A stretch of DNA of 64,000 nt. It comes from Bacillota bacterium. Its GTDB lineage: Bacteria; Bacillota; Clostridia; Monoglobales; Firm-18. Made by a program: the position numbers and the translations under genes. Shown here piece after piece: positions 37,852-46,855 of the stretch (position 1 is its first letter; each line of letters opens with the position of its first letter). The DNA is taken from the NCBI GenBank assembly GCA_023228885.1, contig JALOAJ010000007.1, positions 23,340 through 87,339 of the forward strand, read 5' to 3'. Under the pieces are notes generated by a model, which was given only the letters and a program-made list of their open reading frames with translations, was not told the origin of the DNA and searched no databases.

Positions 37852-40227
37852 ATGGGTAAAAAATTTGGGTTAATTACCGGTTTGCTGGGGTTGTTCCTTG
37901 TTTGGTTTATTCTGAGCATAGGTTCTGTTTCCGCACAAAGCACGGTAATTGTAGACTATCTTGGAAATGACGGGATGCAAGGCTCAACAACAAAGACCGG
38001 GGACTTTTTAATGGGCGATTTTCAATGGGAACAGATAGGACCGCCAACTGCATCATACCCCAACTTACCATGGGCGGGCTCGGTAAGAGGAAGCATGGCG
38101 TCAAGAGGCGCTGACGCTAACACTTACGGTGCGAACGCATATGCACGGTTTAGGCCGTTGGAGGGTTTGCTGGAAGAAGGCGCTGAGTATGATGTGTATT
38201 ATACCAACATAAACCGCACCGACTTTGCCTTAACCAATGACAATAATAATGCAACAATTCGTGTGCATCATAACGGCACTCTTGATACTGCAATTTCTAA
38301 TTACAATCAATCAGCCTTGAACACCGGTTTTCAACATATTGGGCGCTTTACCTTTTCGGGAGATGGAACGGAATATGTTGAAATTTATCGAAACCGCTCA
38401 GGTACTGCTTTTTTACATACGCATTCTGTGAAATTTGAAAAGGTTGCCGGTGTTTCGGGCGACCCTGCGGATGCAACATTGTTTGAACTTGATTTTACAG
38501 CAGGCTTGCTATCGCCTGAATTTTCACCCGAGATTGAAAGCTATACAATCAGCACGGCTGATGTCATCACAGAAATTGATGCGGTTGCATCCAATACTGA
38601 TGCAACGGTTACTATTACTGCACCGCACAATTCAACAGCTCCGTATGCACTCAGACTTGGCGAAAATATATTTACAATAACTGTTCTTTCAGCAAACGGT
38701 GAGGTCAGCAAAACATATACTGTTACCGTTAGCTTGGATGAAGCTGTTATATCCACGGAAAGCGCAGGTTCATACACCCTTGACGGGGCAGGAACATGGC
38801 AGCAATCAGCGGCTGTTAAAGGGTGGGATGGCATAATACCCACTTATTACAATGGATCTTTAGGTTCGTATGCTGTGTTTAACACAAACATTGCACAAGA
38901 AGGCATTTACAACATAAAATATTTTCGCTCGGCTTACAGCAACAGCGATAATAATATAACAGTTGAAATTATTCACGACGGCGTAACCTCAACAAGATAT
39001 ATCGACCTTGAAAACGGAGACCGCGAATGGGTTGATATGGGCACATTTTACTTTGCCGGTGACGGGGCTGAAACGGTAAAACTTATTAAAACTGCAGCAG
39101 GCAAAATGTTAAGGGTAGGCGCAATAAAGGTTTCAAAGGCAAATTTTGACGGTAGCGAGGCGGGGCTTGAGGCTGTTAAAGCACATCTTAATGGTAAGGT
39201 GCTGTCACCCGTTGTTTTACAAGGTCAGAATTCCTATACATTAGAAGCGCAACTGATGGATTCGGCAATTCAATTTGAGGTTTATGCTCAAAACCCCAAC
39301 GCAAGCATAACAGTAAACGGCGTTTTAGTTGAATATGGCGTGCCGAGCGAACCGATATCGCTATCGGATGGGGCTAATTTGATTGAGATTGCCGTAACAT
39401 CTACTGATGGCAATTCATCTCAAACCTATGAATTTAACATAAATAAATTCGATAAAATAATTATAGGTTATGGTGATGAAGGATACAGCGAATTAGGCGA
39501 ATGGTTAGAATCCGCCAGCTTGGCGGGGCACGACGGCAGCCCAAGCAGATATTTCCCCAGAAATCCCGAATATGAGGGGGAACAGCCATCGGTTACATAC
39601 ACGCCAAACATTGCAGAGCCTCAAGAACTAATTGTCCAAATTTACAAAATCGTTGGTCCGAATAATAACGATACCAATGTAAAATGGGAAGTAAAACATA
39701 GCGGTGTTGTAGAAACCTTTTATTTGGATTATTCGCAGGGGGCATCGGAATGGGTAACGCTGGGCGTATTTAATTTTGATGGAAACGGCGATGAATATAT
39801 AAAAATGAGCAGAATTATATCAATGGAAGAAATGCTTTTCACACGCGCTGATGCCGTTATGCTTGCCTCTTTGCCGACAAATCAGGTTGTTTTCGGAGCG
39901 CCGACATATCAAAAGGGTGACGGAACTGAGATATATAAGCTTGAAGAAGGTGTGGTAACCGTTAAAGTGGTTGCAACCAACACAGCGGGCGAAGACATGA
40001 ACTTAACTCTTATAGCAAGTGTATTTCAAGATGTGACTGAAGGATGCACCGTTTTAAGAAAAATAAATGTGTCATTGCAAGATACCGTTGCTGCAAAAGA
40101 TTCATGCGTGTTGGAGGCAACTGTCAGCATAGATGCTGCAGATTTGCCTGATGCAAAGCTTAAATCATTTATATGGTCCGATTTAAACAGTTTAGTGCCA
40201 TACAGAGGAACATATACGCTTAATTAA
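37852..40227 (+). CDS. Secreted golvesin-like/cadherin-like modular protein 2
   Basis: This is a 791-residue paralogue of the preceding protein with the same order of modules: signal peptide to about residue 29, golvesin-like domain with VYYTNINRTDF and FAGDG/FSGDG turns, cadherin-like sandwich ending SKTYTVTVSLD, second golvesin-like (GSLGSYAVFNTN), sandwich (QTYEFNINK), third golvesin-like and a terminal beta domain. GGAGG precedes the ATG 14 bases after the first copy. Tandem duplication with marked divergence suggests different ligands. No SLH or sortase signal, so it is probably free or associated with SLH partners. Confidence 0.82.
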   Translation: MGKKFGLITGLLGLFLVWFILSIGSVSAQSTVIVDYLGNDGMQGSTTKTGDFLMGDFQWEQIGPPTASYPNLPWAGSVRGSMASRGADANTYGANAYARFRPLEGLLEEGAEYDVYYTNINRTDFALTNDNNNATIRVHHNGTLDTAISNYNQSALNTGFQHIGRFTFSGDGTEYVEIYRNRSGTAFLHTHSVKFEKVAGVSGDPADATLFELDFTAGLLSPEFSPEIESYTISTADVITEIDAVASNTDATVTITAPHNSTAPYALRLGENIFTITVLSANGEVSKTYTVTVSLDEAVISTESAGSYTLDGAGTWQQSAAVKGWDGIIPTYYNGSLGSYAVFNTNIAQEGIYNIKYFRSAYSNSDNNITVEIIHDGVTSTRYIDLENGDREWVDMGTFYFAGDGAETVKLIKTAAGKMLRVGAIKVSKANFDGSEAGLEAVKAHLNGKVLSPVVLQGQNSYTLEAQLMDSAIQFEVYAQNPNASITVNGVLVEYGVPSEPISLSDGANLIEIAVTSTDGNSSQTYEFNINKFDKIIIGYGDEGYSELGEWLESASLAGHDGSPSRYFPRNPEYEGEQPSVTYTPNIAEPQELIVQIYKIVGPNNNDTNVKWEVKHSGVVETFYLDYSQGASEWVTLGVFNFDGNGDEYIKMSRIISMEEMLFTRADAVMLASLPTNQVVFGAPTYQKGDGTEIYKLEEGVVTVKVVATNTAGEDMNLTLIASVFQDVTEGCTVLRKINVSLQDTVAAKDSCVLEATVSIDAADLPDAKLKSFIWSDLNSLVPYRGTYTLN

Positions 40228-40297
40228 ATAATATAAAGCTTTAAAGTACAAACTTTCTGTACCAAAACACCATAATAAACGAAGGGAACAAAAACTT

Positions 40298-41266
40298 ATG
40301 AGTAAAAGCAGTATTTGCAGTAATCAGTTAGCACTTTATACCAAGCCTAAATCCAATGCACTACAAAGTGCGGTACAATACATTAAAAAGAACTTTTGGC
40401 TGTATTTATTGCTTATACCCGGGGTTGCATATTTTTTAATATTTCATTATGCCCCAATGTATGGTATATTGATAGCGTTTAAAGATTTTGATGTGGTAAA
40501 GGGAGTTTGGAACAGCTCTTGGATTGGTTTGGATAATTTCACCTATTTGTTTAAATCAAAAGACTTTTTTAATATTTTATCCAACTCTATTATAATTAGC
40601 TTTTACAGGTTGTTTTTTGGCTTCCCCGCCCCGATTATATTGGCAATACTTTTAAACGAGGTGCGCAGCAACACATATAAACGCACAATACAAACAATAT
40701 TGTATCTGCCCCATTTTATATCATGGGTGGTTATAACAGGAATAATTTATGTGTTCCTTTCTCCGAGCACCGGCGTTGTTAACCTTATGATTAATGAATT
40801 TGGCGGCAAATCAATAGCTTTTTTGCAAGAACCCAAATATTTTAGAAGCATCATTGTGTTAAGCGGAATATGGAAAGAAACAGGGTGGGGAACCATTGTT
40901 TATTTGTCTGCCATAACAAGCATTGATGTGGAGCAATACGAAGCCGCTTTTATTGACGGGGCTAACAGACTGCAAACAATCCTTTACATTACCTTACCGA
41001 GTATAATGAGCACGATTGTTGTGCTGCTTATATTGCGTATGGGGAACATTTTACGCAATGGGTTTGAACAAATTTTTCTGCTGTATAACCCGATGGTATA
41101 TAATGTGGCGGATGTTTTTGAAACATATTCTTACCGGGTCGGTATACTGGAAGGGCGTTTTAGTTACTCTACTGCGGTTGGAATATTTCAATCTGTGGTT
41201 GGGCTGATATTTATCATGTCTTCAAACTATTTATCCAGAAAGGTTAACGACGCAGGGCTATGGTAA
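40298..41266 (+). CDS. LplB-type ABC transporter permease (second importer)
   Basis: This is a 322-residue inner-membrane permease with six predicted helices, FHYAPMYGILIAFKDF near the N-terminus and EAA loop YEAAFIDGANRLQT. It forms a second oligosaccharide importer with the next two genes and is homologous to the subunit at 3588. AAGGGA precedes the ATG. As in the first system no ATPase is encoded nearby. Confidence 0.93.
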   Translation: MSKSSICSNQLALYTKPKSNALQSAVQYIKKNFWLYLLLIPGVAYFLIFHYAPMYGILIAFKDFDVVKGVWNSSWIGLDNFTYLFKSKDFFNILSNSIIISFYRLFFGFPAPIILAILLNEVRSNTYKRTIQTILYLPHFISWVVITGIIYVFLSPSTGVVNLMINEFGGKSIAFLQEPKYFRSIIVLSGIWKETGWGTIVYLSAITSIDVEQYEAAFIDGANRLQTILYITLPSIMSTIVVLLILRMGNILRNGFEQIFLLYNPMVYNVADVFETYSYRVGILEGRFSYSTAVGIFQSVVGLIFIMSSNYLSRKVNDAGLW

Positions 41267-41278
41267 AGGAAAGGGTTG

Positions 41279-42157
41279 ATGAAATTGAGACGAACTAATG
41301 TAGATTTTATTGTCGATGCGATTATTGCAGTAGTTGTGGGATTGATAGCGTGGATAATGCTTTACCCTTTCCTAAATGTGGTTGCAGTAGCATTTAGTGA
41401 TTATAGTGAATATTTAAAGCGCCCACTGATGATATGGCCACGCAATATAAACTTTGAGGCGTTTGAATATGTGTTTAGCAATCCGCTGATACTAAATTGC
41501 TATAAAAACACAGTCATTATAACAGCGTTGGGTACAATAGGCGGGCTTTTTCTAACTGTTGTAACTGCATATCCGCTCTCTAAAAGGCATCTTAAAGGGC
41601 AAAAATTTGTAATGATGTTTATTGTTTTTACGATGTTGTTTAACGGCGGGTTAATACCTAAATTTTATTTGATTAAAAGCCTTGGAATGCTTGACACCTT
41701 ATGGGCGCTCATTATACCGGGAATGTTGACATCTTTTAATATTATTCTGATGAAAAACTTTTTCGAGGGGTTGCCAAAAGGCTTAGAGGAAGCAGCCAAA
41801 ATAGACGGCGCGAAGGATATTTATATTCTTTATAAAATAATCATACCTTTGTCAATGCCTATTATTGCTACAATAGCCCTTTTTATTGCAGTCAGCTATT
41901 GGAATAGCTTCTTTAATGCAGTTGTTTACATAAGGTCAACAAGCAAATGGACATTGCAATTGCTGCTAAGAGAAATTATTATGACATCCAACGCCGCCTT
42001 GCTCCAGGGAACTAATTTTGCGGAAGAAAAGCTGATACAAACGCAAAGCGTTAAGTACGCCACGCTAATCGTTGTAATTTTGCCGATTCTTTGCTTATAT
42101 CCGTTTTTGCAAAAGTATTTTGTTAAAGGGGTTACTTTGGGTGCGGTAAAGGGTTAA
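41279..42157 (+). CDS. YtcP/LplC-type ABC transporter permease (second importer)
   Basis: This is a 292-residue permease with six predicted helices, AYPLSKRHLKG, EAA loop EEAAKIDGAKDIYIL and the C-terminal ending FVKGVTLGAVKG. It partners the upstream LplB-type subunit. ATG 41279 sits eight bases after AAAGGA; an adjacent TTG at 41276 is the only alternative. Confidence 0.93.
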   Translation: MKLRRTNVDFIVDAIIAVVVGLIAWIMLYPFLNVVAVAFSDYSEYLKRPLMIWPRNINFEAFEYVFSNPLILNCYKNTVIITALGTIGGLFLTVVTAYPLSKRHLKGQKFVMMFIVFTMLFNGGLIPKFYLIKSLGMLDTLWALIIPGMLTSFNIILMKNFFEGLPKGLEEAAKIDGAKDIYILYKIIIPLSMPIIATIALFIAVSYWNSFFNAVVYIRSTSKWTLQLLLREIIMTSNAALLQGTNFAEEKLIQTQSVKYATLIVVILPILCLYPFLQKYFVKGVTLGAVKG

Positions 42158-42208
42158 CCGCCCGATTCGGGGACAATACAAAAATAATAACCAATGGGAG
42201 ATGATGTT

Positions 42209-43738
42209 GTGAAAAAGGTTTTAATCGGAATATTGGTGGCATCGCTTATGGCGGCTCTTTTCGGTTGCAGGCAACCAAATGTCGATACGAGCTTGACGGA
42301 CGGCAGCAGCGCCTACGAATTTAAAATTTTCGGCGTTTTTGCTTCACCAACCATAACGGATGTTGACAGCGCCTTCGTTAAAATGATGGAAGAAGCAAAC
42401 GGCATAAAGGTGAATCTTGAAATACCGCCGACAACGAATTATTCTGAAAGACTTCAGATAATGCTGGCAGGCGGAGATTATCCGGAAGTAATCCAGTTTG
42501 TTGATGTTACAAACAAGGCATATATCGACGCAGTTCAAAACGGGATTATAATTCCCATTACCGATTACCTAAAAACTGCCGAGAACCTTAACAAGTATTC
42601 TTATGACATATCGTGGGATACTTTAAAAACAAAAGACGACAGCGATATTTATGCCATACCCAGAACCAGCATAATGAGAGCCGACGGTTATGTTGTAAGG
42701 GAGGATTGGCTTGATAATGTTGGGCTGACATTGCCGGAAAACGGTGAGGTAACGCTTGATGAATTTACCGAAATACTAAAAAGGTTTACTTTGAACGACC
42801 CGGATAGCGATGGCAAGAACAACACTTATGGCTTTGGATGCAACCAGTCCTCGTTGGGCGGAATTGACCCTATTGCAATAAATGTGTTTGGTATAAACGG
42901 TTGGCAAGAAGATGATGGCGAATTCTCGTACATGCATAAAAAGTTTGATAAAAATGATAACAGCTTTAAAAATGCGTTGGAATATATGTCCTCGATTTAC
43001 GAAAAAGGTTTTATCGACCCGGACAGCGCAACAATAACCAGAAAGGTAGCCCAAGATAGGTTTATGCAGGGCATAACCGGTGTTCTTCCTGCTTTTGCGG
43101 GGAATATAGACCCTGTGTTTGCGCCCACGATGAAAAAAATCAACCCGAATGTAAAGCTAACATACATTACAGGCATAAAAGATGCAAAGGGTAAAGTTCA
43201 ATCCGCTGTCAGCGGTACAGGAATATGGGGAGCGTACGCCATAACCAAAAGCGCCAAAAACCCGCAAAAAATAGTAGACTCATTTGATTGGATGCTATCC
43301 GATGAAGGATGGGACGCCGTTAAGTATGGGGTAAAAGATGTGACGTATCATGAAGAAGACGGCAAAAAAATATTTAACAAAAAATTTGAACAACATATTA
43401 TTGCACGGGATTTTGTGCGAAGGAATAACGATTCAGACTTTTTTATTACCGACCGTTTAGTTGATGATGTTGCCAGAACGACGCAGGTGAGCGCATGGGT
43501 GGACCAATGCATTAAAAATGCCATACCATCCATGGATAGGGGATACATAACAAAGGCTTCTCAAAAACCTGAGTTTATAGATTATCAAGTAACGATGTCT
43601 GAGGTTATTACAAAAATTATCTTAGGTTCGCTGCCGGTTAGCGCATATGATAAAGCGATTGATGGTTGGTATAAAGCCGGCGGTTTAGAGCTCGTTGAAG
43701 AAATGAACGAATATATCAAAAAGGTAGAAGGTAAATAA
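42209..43738 (+). CDS. Solute-binding lipoprotein (second importer)
   Basis: This is a 509-residue sugar-binding lipoprotein. The lipobox AALFGC gives the lipidated Cys at about residue 20. The mature part is the long binding protein that accompanies LplB/YtcP-type permeases. The start is GTG 42209 behind GGGAG with eight-base spacing; the ATG at 42194 overlaps that site. It is only distantly similar to the binding protein at 5537, so the two importers likely carry different oligosaccharides. Confidence 0.92.
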   Translation: MKKVLIGILVASLMAALFGCRQPNVDTSLTDGSSAYEFKIFGVFASPTITDVDSAFVKMMEEANGIKVNLEIPPTTNYSERLQIMLAGGDYPEVIQFVDVTNKAYIDAVQNGIIIPITDYLKTAENLNKYSYDISWDTLKTKDDSDIYAIPRTSIMRADGYVVREDWLDNVGLTLPENGEVTLDEFTEILKRFTLNDPDSDGKNNTYGFGCNQSSLGGIDPIAINVFGINGWQEDDGEFSYMHKKFDKNDNSFKNALEYMSSIYEKGFIDPDSATITRKVAQDRFMQGITGVLPAFAGNIDPVFAPTMKKINPNVKLTYITGIKDAKGKVQSAVSGTGIWGAYAITKSAKNPQKIVDSFDWMLSDEGWDAVKYGVKDVTYHEEDGKKIFNKKFEQHIIARDFVRRNNDSDFFITDRLVDDVARTTQVSAWVDQCIKNAIPSMDRGYITKASQKPEFIDYQVTMSEVITKIILGSLPVSAYDKAIDGWYKAGGLELVEEMNEYIKKVEGK

Positions 43739-43816
43739 TTTTCTCGGTTAAGCTTTTTGTATTGGATATGACCGGTTAGCTAATAAATAAAATTGAAAAA
43801 AGGATGGGAATATTAA

Positions 43817-46726
43817 ATGAAAAAGCGGCGATTGGCAACATTGCTAATAATACTGTTTAGTATAACAATGCTGGGTGTGCCGGCAACGGGTGTTCAAAAG
43901 GGCGTTGCCGCCGAGCAATCGGGGCAGGTAATTGTTTATCCGTCAGATGATACCTATTCCATAATAGAAAAACCTGACAGCTCATTTAACTCAAAAGTTT
44001 GCGTATCGCAGTTTGGGCGGGTGGATGACTCGGGCGACGGAATGATAGGCACAAAAATTGTGTATATGAAATTTGAAGTGCCGGTAAACCCAAAATCAGT
44101 TAAACTAAAGGTATACAGGGATAAAGGCAAGGGGCCTTTGGAAGTGTATCCCGTTACCGATAATAACTGGAGCGAAAAAATGCTTACTTGGAACAACAGC
44201 CCTGACATTGACCGCACGAATTTGCTGGATAAGGAGCCCAAGGCTTCGGCAACGGACATTGGCTGGGTAGAATTTGACTTGACAAGCCATATTACCAAAA
44301 ACGCAACATACAGCATTGCAATTGTAAATACGGTAAACAGCTATTGCGCTTTGGTATCCAAAGAAGATGCGGATAAAAGCAAGCATGCCCATCTTGAGAT
44401 ATTGTCGGATTCAAAGCCTGTTACCGCTCCGACAGAAGAAAAAAAGCCGGATAAAGAACCTGTTATCGAAAAAAGCGATGAAGCGCCGGTTGAAGTGCCT
44501 GCGCAACCCGAGCTGTCAAAAGAGGCTGAAAAATTCAAGTCCAACCCCGCGGGAACGCTTAGCGAAATGGGAATGCTTTTGGGTGACGGCAACGGCGTTA
44601 CGGAACAATACTTGCAAACAAAGCCCACCAGAATTCAGGCGGCTGTAATGTATTTAAGGCTAAAGGGGCTTGAAAAAGCGGCTGAAAGCTTTGCCGGTGA
44701 AGATAACTTTTCGGATAGCCAAAATCATTGGGCGAAAAAGCACATGGCATATTTGAAGTCGCATCCCGAGCTTGGAATGATTGGAACGGGAGATAATTTA
44801 TTTAGCCCCGATTTGGAAATCAGCGCAAAAGAATATTACAAGGTTATGTTGGAATCGCTTGGTTATATTTACGAAGCGGATTATAATTGGGATAACTTAA
44901 ACGATTTTGCCGCGGCATTAGGTTTAAAGGATGCTTATTCACAGCCGGAATTTAATATAAAGGCGCTTGCAATAGCAACGGTTGAAGCATTATTAACAAA
45001 TAAGAAAAACAGCAGTACATCCCTTTTGGATGAAATACGCAGCAGCGCTGCTGATAGGGAAACTGCCGAAGTTTTAGGAAACGCTAAAATTATTCATGTA
45101 AAAGATTTTGGTGCGATACCGGACGACGGCATATGCGATGTCAAAGCAATTTGCGATGCCATCGATGCGGCAAAAAAGGAAAGCAATGCCGTTGTTATGT
45201 TTGATGAGGGCGTTTATAACCTAAAGGATGAGGTAAAGCTGCCTGCCATGATTGTGATAGACAAGGCGAAAAACATGACATTGTCCGGTCAAGTAAATTC
45301 GCAAGGCGAGCCTACAACAATGCTTGAAATGAACCTGACATTGGGCAATGACATTACATCGGGGCGTCACTTAGACGTTAACAATAGTGAAAACATTAAA
45401 ATTGAGAATATACTCATGGACCATTATCCACGATTTAATACGGTAGGCAAAATTGTAGATGTTGATAAGTCAAAAGATGTTGTTACGGTAGATATCCTGC
45501 CCGAACTGCCTCATTTTGACGGCATGAAGTTTTATTCTGCAAACAGTTGGAATTTGGAAACCAAAGAATTGTTGCCGCAAGCTCCGCTATCTTTGGGGGT
45601 GGACAGAAAACGCTTTTCTAATGTGTGGGTGCATGTACCCGGCGGTGACGGCAAAAGATATAAGCTTTCAGGGTTTGGAATTGCCAACTCGGTTGATGTA
45701 GGTCAGGGAATGTCATGGCATTTTAATGTTGTGGCTAACGAGGGGGCGCCCGCTCAAAATGTTTTTCGCGCAAGCGGCAATAAGAATATTATTGTAGAGA
45801 ATGTGCAAATATTTAGTGCGGTAGGCGCTGCCGTTTCTATGAACCTAAACGAAAACATTACTTTAAAAAAGGTGCATTTGGTTCCCCAAGGCAACTCATT
45901 AACCGTTACTCCAAGAGACGGTTTTCATATGGCAAGAAACAAAGGTAAGCTTTTGGTGGAAGAAATGTATATAAAAGGTTGCAGGTGGGACCCCTTTGTT
46001 TCATATATGAAATTTTTGAAGGTGCAAGAAATTATCGGAAACAACGGCATAAAAGCGATTCTTGATGCAGGCGGCGACAAGTTAAAAGCCGGTGACAGCG
46101 TAACATTTTGGACGGGAGAGAGGGCTGTTGACAGAATAGTTCAATCCATAGAAAAAATAAGCGGAAATCAATATTCAGTAGTGTTTACAGAAGCGTTGCC
46201 TTCTTCGGTTGCGGTGGATTCTAATTTCAGCCTCGGGATTTGGGATTGGGATGAAGCGATAGTGCGGAATAGTGTTTTTGAAGGCAATTGCGGCACGCCC
46301 GTCATTTTTGAAACATCAAATGTGTTAATCGAAAACAACATATTCAAAAATAACTCGTACAGCAACATTGAGCTTGGCCCCACCAGTAACGGTGCAGGTT
46401 CTTTTGTCAGAAACATTGTAATTCAAAATAATGAGTTTATAGGTTCAACATGGACTCCAAAATCATCGGGCGGAGTTGAGGGCGGCACAAATTATGGCAC
46501 CATAACGCTCTTTAATAAAAACGGAGCTTTTGGCTTGGAGCCATACAACGAAAATGTCACAATTAAAGACAACATTTTCAAAGACATTAATTTTGGAAAA
46601 GAGTTTTCCGCCATTCATTTGAAAAATGCCCAGGATGTGACGATAAGCAACAATCAATATATTAATGTTTTAAACAAAATTATCATCGATGACAAAAGCA
46701 CAAAAAATATTGTGAACAACGATTAA
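43817..46726 (+). CDS. SLH-anchored beta-helix enzyme with DNRLRE domain
   Basis: This is a 969-residue exported protein. The signal peptide is about 1-32. A DNRLRE/CBM96-like domain (about 36-195) contains WSEKMLTWNN and a FDLTSHI ending. A Pro/Glu/Lys-rich linker and degenerate SLH repeats (about 248-414) anchor it. A right-handed beta-helix (about 425-969) begins VKDFGAIPDDGICD. Shared with two other exported paralogues are PHFDGM, LETKELLP, the PGGDGKRY segment and PRDGFH-x20-WDP. The spacing matches the aspartate signature of GH110, but the DDxxNVHG motif is changed (D701 kept, W724-D725). It is likely a glycan hydrolase or lyase acting on the surface, specificity unknown. Confidence 0.8.
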   Translation: MKKRRLATLLIILFSITMLGVPATGVQKGVAAEQSGQVIVYPSDDTYSIIEKPDSSFNSKVCVSQFGRVDDSGDGMIGTKIVYMKFEVPVNPKSVKLKVYRDKGKGPLEVYPVTDNNWSEKMLTWNNSPDIDRTNLLDKEPKASATDIGWVEFDLTSHITKNATYSIAIVNTVNSYCALVSKEDADKSKHAHLEILSDSKPVTAPTEEKKPDKEPVIEKSDEAPVEVPAQPELSKEAEKFKSNPAGTLSEMGMLLGDGNGVTEQYLQTKPTRIQAAVMYLRLKGLEKAAESFAGEDNFSDSQNHWAKKHMAYLKSHPELGMIGTGDNLFSPDLEISAKEYYKVMLESLGYIYEADYNWDNLNDFAAALGLKDAYSQPEFNIKALAIATVEALLTNKKNSSTSLLDEIRSSAADRETAEVLGNAKIIHVKDFGAIPDDGICDVKAICDAIDAAKKESNAVVMFDEGVYNLKDEVKLPAMIVIDKAKNMTLSGQVNSQGEPTTMLEMNLTLGNDITSGRHLDVNNSENIKIENILMDHYPRFNTVGKIVDVDKSKDVVTVDILPELPHFDGMKFYSANSWNLETKELLPQAPLSLGVDRKRFSNVWVHVPGGDGKRYKLSGFGIANSVDVGQGMSWHFNVVANEGAPAQNVFRASGNKNIIVENVQIFSAVGAAVSMNLNENITLKKVHLVPQGNSLTVTPRDGFHMARNKGKLLVEEMYIKGCRWDPFVSYMKFLKVQEIIGNNGIKAILDAGGDKLKAGDSVTFWTGERAVDRIVQSIEKISGNQYSVVFTEALPSSVAVDSNFSLGIWDWDEAIVRNSVFEGNCGTPVIFETSNVLIENNIFKNNSYSNIELGPTSNGAGSFVRNIVIQNNEFIGSTWTPKSSGGVEGGTNYGTITLFNKNGAFGLEPYNENVTIKDNIFKDINFGKEFSAIHLKNAQDVTISNNQYINVLNKIIIDDKSTKNIVNND

Positions 46727-46738
46727 TAAATAACTTAT

Positions 46739-46772
46739 ATATCCGGCAATCGAAGTTTTGGTTGCCGGATAT
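46739..46772 (+). terminator. Hairpin after the SLH beta-helix gene
   Basis: ATATCCGGCAA / TTGCCGGATAT form an 11-bp stem that can extend to 13 bp with an eight-base loop, 12 bases after the stop codon. The T-run is poor, so it may only attenuate read-through into the next beta-helix gene. Confidence 0.6.
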
Positions 46773-46855
46773 TAAAAGTATTCTCTTTGGCGTTTACGGC
46801 GAATACCGCATCTTTTATTTTTTTGCAAACCCCGTTTATAAGGAGGCAATATAAT

